The position numbers and the translations under genes are program-made. Under the pieces are notes generated by a model, which was not told the DNA's origin, searched no databases, and saw nothing but the letters and a program-made list of their open reading frames with translations. From Schistosoma mansoni (taxonomy: Eukaryota; Platyhelminthes; Trematoda; Strigeidida; Schistosomatidae), in NCBI RefSeq assembly GCF_000237925.1, contig NW_017386025.1, positions 434,001 to 498,000 of the forward strand: DNA of 64,000 nt. The letters run 5' to 3'. Of the stretch, positions 10,456-22,799 are shown piece after piece (position 1 is the first letter of the stretch; each line of letters starts with the position of its first letter).

Positions 10456-10904
10456 ATTATTGAATTGATTGGAAAGAATGTTTCTTTGCTTAATATACAA
10501 GTTTTTTTAATGATTACTTAAGAATTTAGGAGTAGGAAAGCAGCCACCTATTTTTTATATTAGTTTTATAATTATGTTTTCAACAATACTCCTCTTTCAA
10601 GAGTACACAATGTTTATGGATCAAATGACTTGAATTAAAGACTTGATCACAGAACAGCTAGATCAAAAAACACAACATAATCATATATGAAACAGTAATA
10701 AAATGAAATGTTGTTTACTTAGTAGATGACATTCTGTTATGACTAGTTTTTAAAAAGATCTCATTAATTAATTAGATAGATTTAAGAATAAACAAACAAC
10801 AGTATCATATGATGAATAGTAAATTTGTTTTACAATTAAGATCAGAGAGTATGTGAAGATTGTTGAATTTATAGTTTATATCGATTGTCATTAATTAGAT
10901 AATC

Positions 10905-11165
10905 TCTGGAATCTAAGAGGCACCAGACAACTATTTCATCTTAGTATGGAACCATTAGGTGGTTTGGTCTAATTAAACTAATCCATGTTGTAAAGTGTGG
11001 TCCTTGATAAGAAAATATGGACATGGGATTTTAATATGAGTATTAGTATTGTGATCGTCGCGTCAAATGGTGTTCATCTCATATGTGATCGTGGAAATGC
11101 TCTGTTGAGGAGTTCTAAACTAAGACAAATCAATTGTCCAGTACTCATAACAATTCATAGATCGT
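10905..11165. repeat. HHR-B repeat, strongly decayed palindrome
   Basis: Recognised by 'ggcaccagacaactatttca' at the left and 'ctgttgaggagttctaaact' at the right with a degraded B-box-like region between. Old copy. Confidence 0.45.
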
Positions 11166-11594
11166 AGTAATCAAATGTACAAATAGTTGATCAGCCAAAA
11201 AACTATTTTGTCTGATCGTTATTCAATATTAATTGGACTCATTTTTCCAATTTTCCTCTAAACATAAAGTTGAATTCATAAATGTTTGCCCTATCGATCT
11301 CATTTCCTCTTTTGTATATATTTTGAATTCATTCGACATTATTTTTTGTCATATATATTTTCTATTTTGTTGCACTTTTGTTAGCGTGATGAAATGAGGC
11401 TAAATAGCTCGGACTGATGTACACTTGTCCTAGTTCCTTGTTGATGAAAAATGACTGAAAATATCAACGGTAATTGTAAAATAAGCTGAATATATTTCAT
11501 TGAAGGCAGTAAAAATTTATGCGAAATGAATTACCATTGAATTGCAAAATAAATTTTTCTGAATGAAAGTAAACATACATATTATAGAAGTAGT

Positions 11595-11885
11595 GTAATG
11601 TGTGCTATTGATGTCGATAGATATAAGTAGTATGTATCATCAATCAAAAGTTAAATGCCTGGAGACAGTAGGTTAAGAAGATCGAAGAGAATAAAACGGG
11701 AACAGAGAGTGATTGGTGTAGAAACGAGGGAACAGTGAAGTCTGAGACGATTGATCGATATTTTGCAAATGAAGTATTTACTATATGATTCTCAGACTTT
11801 ACTAAGATGTTCTGTAATTTTATATTCTAATACATTCGGTTGTCCTCACTGGTGTTCTCGTTCGCTACAGTAGCTTGTAACTAGA
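11595..11885 (+). repeat. Dispersed repeat family G, copy 2
   Basis: Diverged relative of 7490-7810: 'gatataagtagtatgtatca', 'aaatgcct', and near the end 'ttctgtaattttatat' and 'gtgttctcgttcgct' in the same order. Noncoding. Confidence 0.6.
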
Positions 11886-12079
11886 ACATGATACGCACTT
11901 GTTATTTACCAATATTTCTTTTGGTTTCTTATACAAATTTGAAGCTTTTAATCAACACAACCCATAAAAACTTAGTGTTTTTTAAACATTGAGTCATGAT
12001 TATGACTCCTTCAGTACTTCAGGCACTTAGGTAAAAGTTGATAAATACCGCCAACCAACTAAACAAAATATATTTTACT

Positions 12080-12315
12080 AGTTTAATTCATGAGTCGATG
12101 TTAGCTAGACCACCCTGGAAAACTTAGAAGCACTGGACGACAATTTCAGGGTAGTACGTAACTCTTCAACAGTGAGCACCCACTATCCTGCATGCGGGAC
12201 TCGAACCCAGGTCGTTCAATGCTTCTAGATTTTCCAGGGTGGTCTAGCTTACATAGACTCATAAATTCAACTATAAAAATTACTACAAACTCCACAAACC
12301 TCCATTCTGATTATT
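12080..12315. repeat. HHR-B palindromic copy, decayed
   Basis: Left arm 'agctagaccaccctggaaaa' and right arm 'ttttccagggtggtctagct' are exact reverse complements, which implies arm homogenisation or copying from one another. Between them lies 'gggactcgaacccaggtcg', the antisense B-box. The ribozyme core is lost. Confidence 0.75.
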
Positions 12316-12524
12316 AACAAAATACATAGACATTCTTCATAGAAATTCTATCGTTAACTGTACAGTGAAAAATAAAAAATAATTAGATAAATCATATTAT
12401 TTTTGTTAATTGATATTTATATAGTGTATACAGCATGTAAAGTATATAAATACAGTAAATTTTCAGAACAAAAAAGTATTACTATCATCTTTCAAATGGA
12501 ATAACATTAAAAGAACATAACAGT

Positions 12525-13120
12525 AAAAAGGGTTATATGTGTTGTGACTTTATAAAAGGCCGTCGCTAATTTGTTATAACTTTATAAAAAACAGAGGCCG
12601 TATGGCGATTCGTTATGATTTTATTTCCAGCTTTTTATCACATGAATTATCCATCAATCGAAATACGACTTGTCTAATCTTAGGACTGTGCCAAATCAAT
12701 GACGTTCGACTGATATGAGCAGTCTAGCGCCCTTATTAGTCCCTTATCCGCCTAGCCCTTCCAATTGAGTCAAGAACACCAATTACAACTTCTGATATAC
12801 GAATCATTTATTTCAAGCATACGTGGTTTATATACTAGACAGATAGATCGCCTCACACCATAAAGTAGAAAATAATATTTGTCCAAGATCAAGCCAAATG
12901 TAGCTGTGAACGTGGGAGACGGGAATTAATAAACTGAATATACTTTGGGAACAGTAAATCGTATAATAATAATCTATAAGTCAAAATGAAGCTTATAATC
13001 AGATGAATATAGATATACACAATCTACTTACTAAATAGTTAAACAATAAGAATATATATATATAATAATAGTCCATTAATAGGTCCCGGAAGTTACCTGT
13101 ACTTACATCTTCACTAGGAT
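12525..13120 (-). mobile_element. LTR-like fossil
   Basis: Noncoding repeat more GC-rich than its surroundings; part of it is similar to 420-690 in opposite orientation. The length, a TATA-like stretch and repeated occurrence suggest a solitary LTR. I see no internal coding region beside it. Family unassigned; old. Confidence 0.35.
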
Positions 13121-14725
13121 ATAACAATATGAGAATGAAAAAACTAAATAAATACTATTTCATTCTAATGTTGTTTATTTAATAATGTTTTGTATATAAG
13201 TGATGTCATTAAATATTGGATTCAGTTACAAAATACTATTTAAATTAATAATAGAAATAATTGAAAGTTATAGAGGACAGTTTAGAGAAAATTAACTATT
13301 CAATTGTGTGTATATTTCAAGAATTCTAGTTCTCTGTTTTATGATGTTATTAGATAAAAGTGTTATTCCTCATGTTTGCTATATGAAATCGATGAGTTAG
13401 TGTTGATTACTTTAACGATCCCTAAAGTTTTAAGGATGATTATCACTTGTTTTCCAAAGAAAAAGAGAAGATAATATGAACAAGATTTTACCTCTGAAGT
13501 AAATTTATGTGCAAAACAAAAAGTATACATAAAATGAGAGGTGACTTTGGGATTTGAGAGAATTTTACAAGAGGTAATAAGATTAGTTGTAAGTTTTAAT
13601 TATCTAATCAAATTGAAGAGAACAAGAATGGGTTCTTTTTCAGATTTTCAATAGACTTTCTTCAGGAGCGTTAATTAGCTAGAGTCATTTAGGATTAGCC
13701 TAACAGTTTCATGAGAATTGATCAGGAAATTATAGATGCTATACAGCATTTCTAGTTCCAAATTTTCTGTCTCCATTTAAGTACAAAGCCAACAAATCCA
13801 AAATTACGCACGAAAAAGTCATGTGTGACTGGCTTCTAGCAAATATCATTTAGGTGCATTAATTTCCAAGATCATCCCTGGGACCAATTTCTGTTTCCTG
13901 GACTTTAAACAGAAATGTGAGTACCGGAAAGGTGAAAATCACCGAGTTACTTTCATTCAAGCATTACGTAGATAAATATGTCACTGATGTGTAGGCGAGA
14001 ATGATAATGATTGGTTGTTTTGCTGAATCAGACATGTAGATAGTGTGACAGGTGTTATATGTGTTATGTATTCCCCTATCCTTATTATTATTATTGATTA
14101 ACTGTTCCTTGTTGTTGGATTGTGTCGGATTCTGGTGTGGAAATATATTAACGTTCTAGTCAGGCTAATCATGTGTTCTTGATCTAAGTTGTGTTGAAGT
14201 CCTGTAGAATAGACGTTGGGTGGAAAATCTAGTGTAGATATTCGTTTAAGGTAAATTAATGTCCCACATAAGTGTAAAAAGTGAAAGGACTGTTATAACA
14301 AGAAACCCTAACGTTATAACAAGTATCCTACCATTGATAACAGTCATATATATAGCATTAAATGTTTTTCTTTTCGAAAAAATTTAATAATGTCATTGAA
14401 TAGCTGATTGATTATATAACAATACAAATATTCATGTATAGGTTTAATATGACATAGTCATGTGATGTGTACAAAAGAAAAAAGGACAAAAGAATTTTTA
14501 TTCCAGTTAGATTTTAAAAGAAACAACAAACAATGTATGATAGATTGATTGATTCATTTTAACTATTTATTCCTGATTGGAAACATTTTCTTTCCCTTTT
14601 ATTATTCATTTATATACAATCAAATTTAAGTATAACGATTATAGGAATCATGTTAGGAAATAATTTTATTATCGATTTTGTCATTTACCAATAAAATCTT
14701 TCAAAGAATGGATATTTCATTGAAT
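13120..14725. other. Intergenic, nothing firm
   Basis: No supported gene. Around 14046-14340 a segment beginning 'tgttatatgtgttatgtatt' resembles one edge of the LTR-like fossil at 12535 and ends near 'gttataacaag', but the match is too short to call. Confidence 0.4.
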
Positions 14726-14815
14726 AGGACGAAACGACCGTCTAGTGCTTTTAGGTTTCCCATAGTGGTCTAGATTTAATTGACGAATAAATTCAACCAC
14801 AAAATTCCTTTCTGA
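14725..14815 (+). repeat. HHR-B right-arm fragment
   Basis: Contains 'aggacgaaacgaccgtctag', the distal half of the ribozyme, and the right arm ending 'ttcctttctgataataa'. A nearly complete copy follows directly. Confidence 0.75.
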
Positions 14816-14832
14816 TAATAATCATCATATAC

Positions 14833-15212
14833 TCACTAGTGACTGGCTCCAAAATGTATTTCCTGGAGTTCTAGTGGGCAGCAGTAACCAGTGGAGTTCA
14901 ACCAGATCTGTTGTGAGATAGTAACTCACTGAAGACAATGGTGGACGATGGCCCGATTTCCTGAATTGAGTGAAGTTAAGCATCAACATCGTCGGATGCA
15001 AGCTCAGTAGTGTGGAGGCTAAACGTTCGCGCGCGAGAGTGATAGGTCCTGGGTTCGAGTCCCGCGGATGGGATCGTGGATGCTCACTGCTGAGAAGTCC
15101 CATACTAGGACGAAACGGCCGTCTAGTGCTTCCAGGTTTTCCATAGTGGTCTAGCTTTAAATGGCTCATAAATTCAACTATTAAATTACTATAATATCCA
15201 CAAAACTCCTTA
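14833..15212 (+). repeat. HHR-B repeat, nearly full-length plus-strand copy
   Basis: The best simple copy of the family, about 380 bp. Order: 5' region ('gttgtgagatagtaactcac'), tRNA-like segment with A-box-like 'ctcagtagtgtggaggctaa' and B-box 'gggttcgagtccc', ribozyme, and right terminal arm ending 'tccacaaaactccttactga'. The ribozyme reads CTGAGAAG (15090-15097), with G8 changed to A, so cleavage should be lost. Confidence 0.85.
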
Positions 15213-15219
15213 CTGAGAA

Positions 15220-16400
15220 TATTTTATTAACTTTTAATTGGAATTTCTTTGAACTGTATAAATGATAATTATTAGACACGAATAAATTTTTTAGATTATG
15301 TTATCCAACAACTTTGTGTTTCAACTTTTTCTGAAGTTTAGATTACATCATTGTCATTTTTCTTCAATTCATGACTGACTGATTTCAATTCATATCTTTC
15401 TTTATTATCATTAATCTGTTTTCAGTAACTTCATTACATAATCATTAAATGTTTGTTAACTCCATGAATTCTAATCACTACTTCGATTTTCTGGAACTTT
15501 CCCTGCCAAACTTTAATTTATCGGAAAAAAAATTTGTTATGAGCTTATTCACTCTATTGGGATCTTCACTACACCATGATACACATATTCATCTTTAATG
15601 ACCCTCGTATGTATAAGTATATCAATATCTGTAATAAAGTTGATTTACAAATATTATAGGTTGTAAGTAGCTGATCAGAACCTAACGAAACGAAATGAAT
15701 TCATTTTGTTTTGCGCCAATCTTCGTTCTTGCTCTCTTTAAATGGGATGTATAAAGTGTTGAGTTTATAGGATGGAGCACTTTATTTTAATTTAATTACG
15801 AAATACTTATCCTTGTTATATGCCTTCATTTTTCATATTTCATTATAATATTTAGAGTAATGTTTATCAGTTAGAGGATTTTGAGATATAAATGAAATTT
15901 TCGGCACTAAAATAGAGCAGTGAACAAGAACACATATGATTACTGATTGAGATAATGGATTAATGCATTATTCATGGTAAATCATTATGCTACCCCAACG
16001 TACGATAATGATTACATAAGGAATAGTGTATAAAAAACCGAAAAAAGTCCTTTTATTAAGTAAATTTGAGGTATTAGTTAGCAGTTAAAAAAGAGCTTAC
16101 ACAATACAGTTTAAAAAAGATAGCTATAATATAAATGAATCTCTAAATTTCTATATTCATTCTCTTCATCTTTCATATAGATAAATACAAAATAAAAATA
16201 AAAATGTCTATATCTTCCATTAAACAATGAGTTTCCATGTTATGGAACTAAGATTAAATTCTTTGATCGTTGGAATTTGACTGATAAAATCCTTAATATT
16301 CTATCGTTTCCTTTGAAAACCAAGTCATATATAAACGAATTGGTGAAAAATATATCTTACTCTTACTTGGTTCTCAGAGATTTTAAAGAGTGACATTAAG
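15220..16400. other. Intergenic, nothing recognised
   Basis: AT-rich sequence without supported open frames, RNA genes or assignable repeats. Confidence 0.5.
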
Positions 16401-16404
16401 CAGC

Positions 16405-17060
16405 AACTTACTTACGCCTATTATCACCAATGGAGCATAGGCCGCCGACCAGCATTCTCCAACCCACTCTGTCCTTGGCCTTCCTTTCTAGTTCTATCCA
16501 ATTCTTCTCATGTCCGCCTCCATTTCTCGGCGAAATGTGTTCTTTGGTTTTCCTCTTCTCTTTTGACTTTCGGGATTCCAAGTGAGCGCTTGTCTTGTGA
16601 CGCAGTTGGATGCTTTCCTCAATGTGTATCCTATCCGCTTCCAGCGCTTCTTCCTCATCTCTTTCTCCCTTGGAATCTGGTTTGTTCTCTCCCACAGTAG
16701 AATGTTGCTGATAGTGTCTGGCCAACGGATCCGAAGTAACTTGCATAGAAAACTGTTAATAAACATCTGTATCTTCTGGATGATGGCTTACGTAGTTCCC
16801 CACGTCTCCGCCCCATACAGTAGGATTGTCTTGACATTTGTATTGAAAATTCTGATCTTAGTGTTGGTTGGCAGACAGTTGTTTTGAGTTCCGCATGTTC
16901 CTCAGTTGTAGATATGGTGCTCTTGTTTTGCCGATACGCGCCTCGACATCTGAATCATATCCACCGTGTTCATCGATGATGCTGCCCAGATATGTAAAGT
17001 TTTTTACATCCTCCAAAGCTTCTCTGTCAAGTGTGATTTGGTTAGTACATGTTGTACAGT
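16405..17060 (-). mobile_element. RTE-clade LINE, 3' half of polyprotein
   Basis: On the minus strand the C-terminal third of an RTE-type polyprotein is readable: ALEDVKNFTYLGSIIDEHGG, then DVEARIGKTRAPYLQLRNM, then [49 protein letters not shown] and a stop after CSIGDNRRK. Parts lie in several frames, so it is dead. It has the same signature as the fragment at 1990-2060. An HHR-B copy joins its 5' side at about 17060. Confidence 0.88.
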
Positions 17061-17385
17061 ATGGAAAACCTAGAAGCACTAGACGGCCGTTTCGTCCTAG
17101 TATGGGACTTCTCAGCAGTGAGCATCCACGATCCCGCCCGCAGGACTCGAACCTAGGACCTATCACTCTCTCGTGCGAACACTCAACGTCTACACCACTG
17201 AGCTTGCATCTGACGGTGTTAATGTGTAACTTCAACCAATTCAGGAAATTGGGCCATCGTCCACCATTGTCTTTAATGAGTTACCATCTCACAACAGATC
17301 TGGTTGAAATCCAGTGGACACGGTTTTAATTGACTCATGAATTCAACTATTGAATTACCATAATCTCCACAAAATCCCCTTCCGA
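17060..17385 (-). repeat. HHR-B repeat, nearly full-length minus-strand copy
   Basis: Minus-strand order is the same as in the copy at 14833: 'ggtaactcatt' region, tRNA-like part with 'aggttcgagtcc', then ribozyme with CTGAGAAG (17108-17115, G8 to A) and GGACGAAACGGCCGTC. The right flank (17325-17385) is the opposite terminal arm ending 'ccacaaaatccccttccgat', so both ends carry arms. Confidence 0.85.
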
Positions 17386-17399
17386 TAATAATGATAATA

Positions 17400-18270
17400 A
17401 TCATTTATTTATGCACCTTGTCTGAATGTAGTTTGACATTATCTTATAATGATAAAGGGTCTTTAACTATTAGACAATGTTTATATTAGCCTATATCTCT
17501 ACTGAACTCATTGATCGACTAAACGTTTATTATACCCATCGTTCATTGATTCAATAAATTTCCTAAAGTGTCACATACAAACAATCAATCACTATACAAA
17601 AAAAGAGACGAATGAAACTTTTTTCGATGATTTAAATGTCAAAACTCTTAAATTTAAATTTTTCATTTCGCCTGTTCATTCTATCAATCGCCATGAAAAA
17701 GCCAAGAAGATTATTTCAGTCGAAATTGCTGTTAGATTATAAACAGTACAGCTACTCTGATCAAAATACAAATAAATATTTCACCCATACATAAATATGT
17801 GTTAGAGTATTGTATGAGTAAAACTAGTGATTCAAGTGTCAATCATTGTGTTGGAAATATACATTTGACATATTGTAGACGTATATGGATACATAAACAT
17901 AATCGATTTAAAACTGTTGCACATAGCGAGTATATCTCTGTGGATCATTGATAATATTCTAACATTTTGATCCGTTAAATTTATTGTTTTACTAAGTTTC
18001 CTACAAAGCTCTACTATTAGGTGACAACGTTGAATCAACTTAAGATGGACTATTTTATTAGCCATTACCAATAATGATAAACATATCAGATAATAATTCA
18101 TTGTTAAAGATAAAAAAAATCAGATTCTATATTACCTAAATGACTGTTACAAATATTATACAAGACATCATTTGATATATATTGAAATCATTACTAACAC
18201 CATACAATTGTATCTAACCCTTTATCTATTGTTCGGGTATGTTTCGTATATATAATTATTTTATGCAGTT
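17400..18270. other. Intergenic, nothing recognised
   Basis: AT-rich. A minus-strand open frame at 17832-18101 is low-complexity without a domain, and I do not consider it a gene. Confidence 0.45.
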
Positions 18271-18274
18271 TGAA

Positions 18275-18525
18275 AGATTAGATTTTCATAGTTTAAAGCA
18301 TGAGTCAATTGAAGTTAGAACAGCAAGGAAAACCTGGAAACACTGGATGGGCGTTTCGTCCTACTGTTGGACTCCTCAGCAGTGTGCATTCACGACCACG
18401 CCTCGCGAGATTCGAACCCAGGACCTACCAGTCTCGCTTCCAGGTTTTCCTTGGTAGTCTAGCTTCAATTGAATCATGCTTTCAACAATGAAAATACTAA
18501 ATCTCCACAAAAGACCCTTTCTTTT
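18275..18525 (-). repeat. HHR-B palindromic copy
   Basis: Left arm with minus-strand ribozyme (CTGAGGAG, GGACGAAAC; cleavage triplet ATC), a B-box 'attcgaacccagg' and 'ctaccagtctcgc', then an abrupt switch to the right arm 'ttccaggttttccttggtag'. The tRNA-like part is cut at the switch. Confidence 0.82.
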
Positions 18526-19107
18526 AGATTAGATTTGTTTCACTAAGCTTTGTCTGCATTCTATGTTCGTGTATCAATATCAGTATTTTTATTCCGATTT
18601 TCTCCCTAAGTTTACCTTGTTTGCTTATGTTTTTTTGATATGATTTCATCTGATAAACAACTGTGTCAACTCCTCTGCATATTTTTTTTAAAAATCAGAA
18701 ATGCCACAAAATCTATTCATATTCCTTCATTTCCTAGTTAATATGGGAAAACAAAAAAAAGGAAAAAAAATCTACGAAGATTCCTACATTTCCCTTCATT
18801 TAATGAATTTCAAAATCGAAAGTCACATGAATGAATGGGAAATTTTCTAAATTAAAGGCATAACAATGTAATATTGAATAGCACACTTACATGTATATAT
18901 GAATCTGTTTATTTGATATTCAGGTATAACAACATGCAGAAAAAATACTTTTCTTGACCTACTATTTATAGTAATTCATTTACAAATTCACACAAGTATA
19001 GTTTTGACTGAATGTGGCATTTTTCATGATATAGGCTGTATATACAGATTGCCTACATAAAAATATTGAAACGATGTTTTGGTTATTCTGTCTGGCAAAG
19101 TTCATAT

Positions 19108-19168
19108 CCAATATAATAATAATAATAATAGTAATAATAATAGTAGTAGTAATAGTAATAATAATACC
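19108..19168. repeat. AAT/AGT trinucleotide tract
   Basis: Repeats of aat, agt and ata over about 60 bases; an imperfect microsatellite. Confidence 0.8.
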
Positions 19169-19344
19169 TTACTACATATCATCATCGATAGATGTTAAAT
19201 CTCTTTAGTGCATGCGAAGTAAAACAAAATTGCTAAGTAAACACTACATTTCATTAATAATTATTGATAAACAATCATGACAGCTTTGTTCGAAAAAACA
19301 ACATGAATTTCTATTGGTTAATACAATAGGATTCAATAAGTGTC

Positions 19345-19605
19345 AGAATGAGGGTTTGTGGAAATTGTAGCAATTTAGTGGTTGAATTCATGAGTTGATT
19401 TAAGCTAGATCACCATTGAAAACCTAAAAGCACTAGATGGCCGTTTCGTCCTAGTATGAAACTCCTTAACAGTGCGTATCCACGATCCCACATGCGGGAT
19501 TTGAACCCAAAAGTCCCATACTAGGACGAAACGGTTGTCCGGTGCTTCCAGGTTTTTCATGGTGGTCTAGCTTCAATGGACTCATGATCTCAACTACATA
19601 AAAAT
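19345..19605. repeat. HHR-B palindromic copy
   Basis: Left arm minus-oriented (ribozyme degraded: 'ctccttaacagtg'), antisense B-box 'gatttgaaccca', then at about 19511 a plus-oriented half ribozyme 'ctaggacgaaacggttgtcc' and right arm 'catggtggtctagcttcaat'. Confidence 0.8.
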
Positions 19606-20852
19606 ACTGTTTTGTTGGTTTTAGAGTTTATATTAACAGGTTAGTAATAGAATTAAACTGTATTGATAGGTGAGTAGTCAGATACCTCACCTTAAAATTG
19701 AACCGAATACATGATAAACAGGGAATGAAGTAGAAATGAATTCTAATTTTCTTAAGGTTTCAAAGATAGTGATTGGTTGGATTAAACTCACTATGGTCCA
19801 CATTTAATATCTTAGTGGAGTAAACACATGTATCGGTTTTAGATAAAAGCTATCAAAATAACCCGTGAATAACGAAATCAAATATCTTTCTTCAGTTGGT
19901 GAATCTTCAAATAATCTAGTGTACAATGATTTAACGACCAGGATTCAATGTAGTCATGAAATAAAAAACCGGACCAATGGTAGTGGTTAGGTATTGTCAC
20001 AAAACATTTCACAATCATTTTATTTGGTAAATATTCACATTCATGAAAACTGACTTGCCAACTGTAAAACGTACAACATCACCTAATACTTTGTTCAGAA
20101 TTTAGAAAAAAAATTGACATGATTAAATTATAATCTGATCAAAGTATAACGACTGGATCGCTTTAATTGTATCCATTTAATTATTCTCAAGTCGTAAACA
20201 ATTAAAACATTATATTACATTATAAAAGTCAGGTTTGTCATATCTTGTACTGTAGCTAAAATCAAATTATCTATCTTTTTCTTTCAACATTCAATGATGA
20301 AGTTAAACTTTTATTACTGATTAGTCTGTTAACAAAAATAAAATACTATTTATAACCTAAAGTGTAAATAACAGAAACCATCAAAAAACGAAATTAGTTT
20401 GTGATAGTTCTTCTTAGATTTATAAACAATCTATTCCTATCTTGGCAACAACATTCAAGTACATTATATTGAAATTATTTAAAAAAACAACAAACCCATG
20501 ACAACGAAATGGTGGTTTACACACACACAAACAAACATACATGCTTGTATGCACATAAATGTACATGTGAATAAGTCATCTGTTATTCTGACCAATGGAA
20601 TAATTTATTATCAATAAGAACACTATGTCTACAACTTGAAAGAGTGGGATTGTTTTGTTTTAATAAGATTCTGTAATTGTCTACACAATATATAATATTG
20701 TATAGATAAATGAATATGACTTAAAACAACACTCTATATTCAATAACTAAATAGCATTAACTATGGGAGTCTATGAAACAAACATGAGGAAATCAAACTA
20801 ACTATTGTCATCTGAAATACATCCTAGATATTAGCCAATAAGTGTTATATTA

Positions 20853-21140
20853 GGGGGGGTGTGGAGATCTTTAGTAATATTTTATATATAGTTGAAATCC
20901 TGAGTCAATTGAAGCTAGACCACCATGAAAAACCTGGAAGCACTGAACGGCCATTTCGTCCTATTGTGGGACTCCTCGCGCGCGAGACTGGTAGGTCCTG
21001 GGTTCGAATCTCGTGAGGCAGGATCGTGGATGAGCACTGCTGAGGAGTCCCACAATAGGACGAAACGACCATCCAGTGCATCCAGGTTTTCCCTGGTGGT
21101 CTAGCTTTAATTGACTCATGATTTCAACTATATATAAGAA
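20853..21140. repeat. HHR-B palindromic copy with inverted hammerhead arms
   Basis: Left arm from 'ggtgtggagatc' contains minus-strand 'catttcgtcctattgtggga'. The centre has 'gcgcgcgagactggtaggtc' and the B-box 'gggttcgaatctcg'. The right arm has a full plus-strand ribozyme: CTGAGGAG (21040-21047), GGACGAAAC, triplet ATC and stem I CAGTGC, then 'ggtggtctagctttaattga'. Arms are about 110 bp and nearly identical, which points to recent formation. Confidence 0.88.
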
Positions 21141-21189
21141 AGTGTTATACTAATTAATAACTCTGTACTAACACAGTAGACATATGGAA

Positions 21190-21940
21190 CAATGTAGCAT
21201 CACACAACTCAGAAGTACAGTATTCACTGAAGGTATTCATAATGATAATAAAAGCTTAAGAATTATTTCATCTGGTTCAGAGAATATTAAACTACTAGAA
21301 GAATCCATTTGAGTTATGAATATTCTTGATTATTTATAACTCTCTTTTCACATCCTCTTATCAGAACTTTTGAACTTAATAACCTTGTATATCAGAAACA
21401 TCTGTAGAATTTAATGAAAATTATGCATACATAAACCAACAATTGAAAGAGGATATCTGGTAATGCTGATATAAGGTTCACCTAAATAAAAGACAATTGG
21501 AAGTTTGTAGGACTGAGATGTAATCACAATTGATTGATCACTGGGTGGTGATCAATGTCATGCATGTCAAGTCCTTCTTAGTGCTGATCGAATGCTATCG
21601 ATCACATTGCAATGATTTATAAATTATTAATTCAAAAAAACTATTAACTATTTTTGATTCGGAATTGATATAATTTATCACTACTAAACAATATATGTGT
21701 GATCAAAAGCACCTAGTCCGATCAATTTGATGGGAACAAACCATGAGTTTATTCGACTGTGCTTTCTTACAAGAATCATAATAAGATTAATAAAACATTA
21801 TGGTATACATTGTCTAACAATTACAACTTTTAATTCATTTAAATCACTTAAGAAAGAAAATATTCTGTTGTTATTAGTTGTCCAAAGTAAGAAAAACAGT
21901 TAAATATTTAAATATACTAGGCAGAGTTGAAATATATATA
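21190..21940. other. Intergenic, nothing recognised
   Basis: AT-rich, no supported gene or repeat. Confidence 0.45.
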
Positions 21941-21949
21941 CAGAGGGAT

Positions 21950-22190
21950 ACTTGTGGATTCACCTACACCATTTCAAACCATTCTAAGCCATTTCATCCA
22001 AAGTCCTTAACCATGAGTTATGATAATCACCCAGACCTTGAACAAGTAGTCTAAATATATCAGCACAGTTAGTTTCAACTCTCAATGACTTTATAAACGG
22101 ATACCAGGGTTTAGCTTTCCACCTCCAGCTTTCTTGCAGCTTTCTGGAACACAAGTAAATATCGCATGTCAAGATAAGCTGTGATCAGGC
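21950..22190 (-). mobile_element. LINE 3'-end fragment (non-RTE type)
   Basis: Minus-strand frame includes KPWYPFIKSLRVETNCADIF and GLGDYHNSWLRTLDEMA, similar to the C-terminal end of a flatworm non-LTR retrotransposon polyprotein whose RT is seen at 36480-37330. Truncated. Clade not assigned. Confidence 0.5.
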
Positions 22191-22479
22191 ATACGTAACA
22201 TAGGGGTAACCACCTGGGTTGATGATGATTTATAAGATGATTTGTAAGATACATCGTTCTAACAGCAACGAATTAGTTCATATGGATATTTAAAAAGTTT
22301 CGTAATAACCAGCCACTTAATACTGTTACGTTTTTGTAAAGAAATAAATTTTATTACATCGATAGTAGTAAATAATCAGAACAGTGAAACTCAACAAATG
22401 GGAACAGGATGTAAAAAATGCACACTAGTAATTGTAATTCGGAATGGCGAACTCAATTAGTTTTCTGTTTTCAGTTTTG

Positions 22480-22790
22480 ATAATACTTAGGTGAACGGAT
22501 GCTCAGAAGGGGAAGACCAATTTATGATCTCATACAAAATTACACAGTACTTTCTTAAATATAAAAACCATGCATTAAATACATTATTTGCACATCTTCC
22601 TTCAGTTCTCATGTATATAATTCTCCATTCTTCAGATTCATTTGTCATTCGAATTTATCTTTGTTTCCCTTTCTGTTTTATTCAATTAATTTCTCTCAAT
22701 GTTGTTCTGCTGACAGGCATTTGACTACTGATTGGTGTTACATACTACTTATATCTGTCAAAATAAGTAGCCTACACCACAATACCACCA
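22480..22790 (-). repeat. Dispersed repeat family G, copy 3
   Basis: Reverse-complement relative of 7490-7810. Shared blocks include 'atctcatacaaaattacaca', 'actttcttaaat', 'tctcaatgttgttctgctga' and 'ttggtgttacatactactta'. The open frame seen here is a by-product of the repeat. Confidence 0.75.
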
Positions 22791-22799
22791 AAATCCTGA

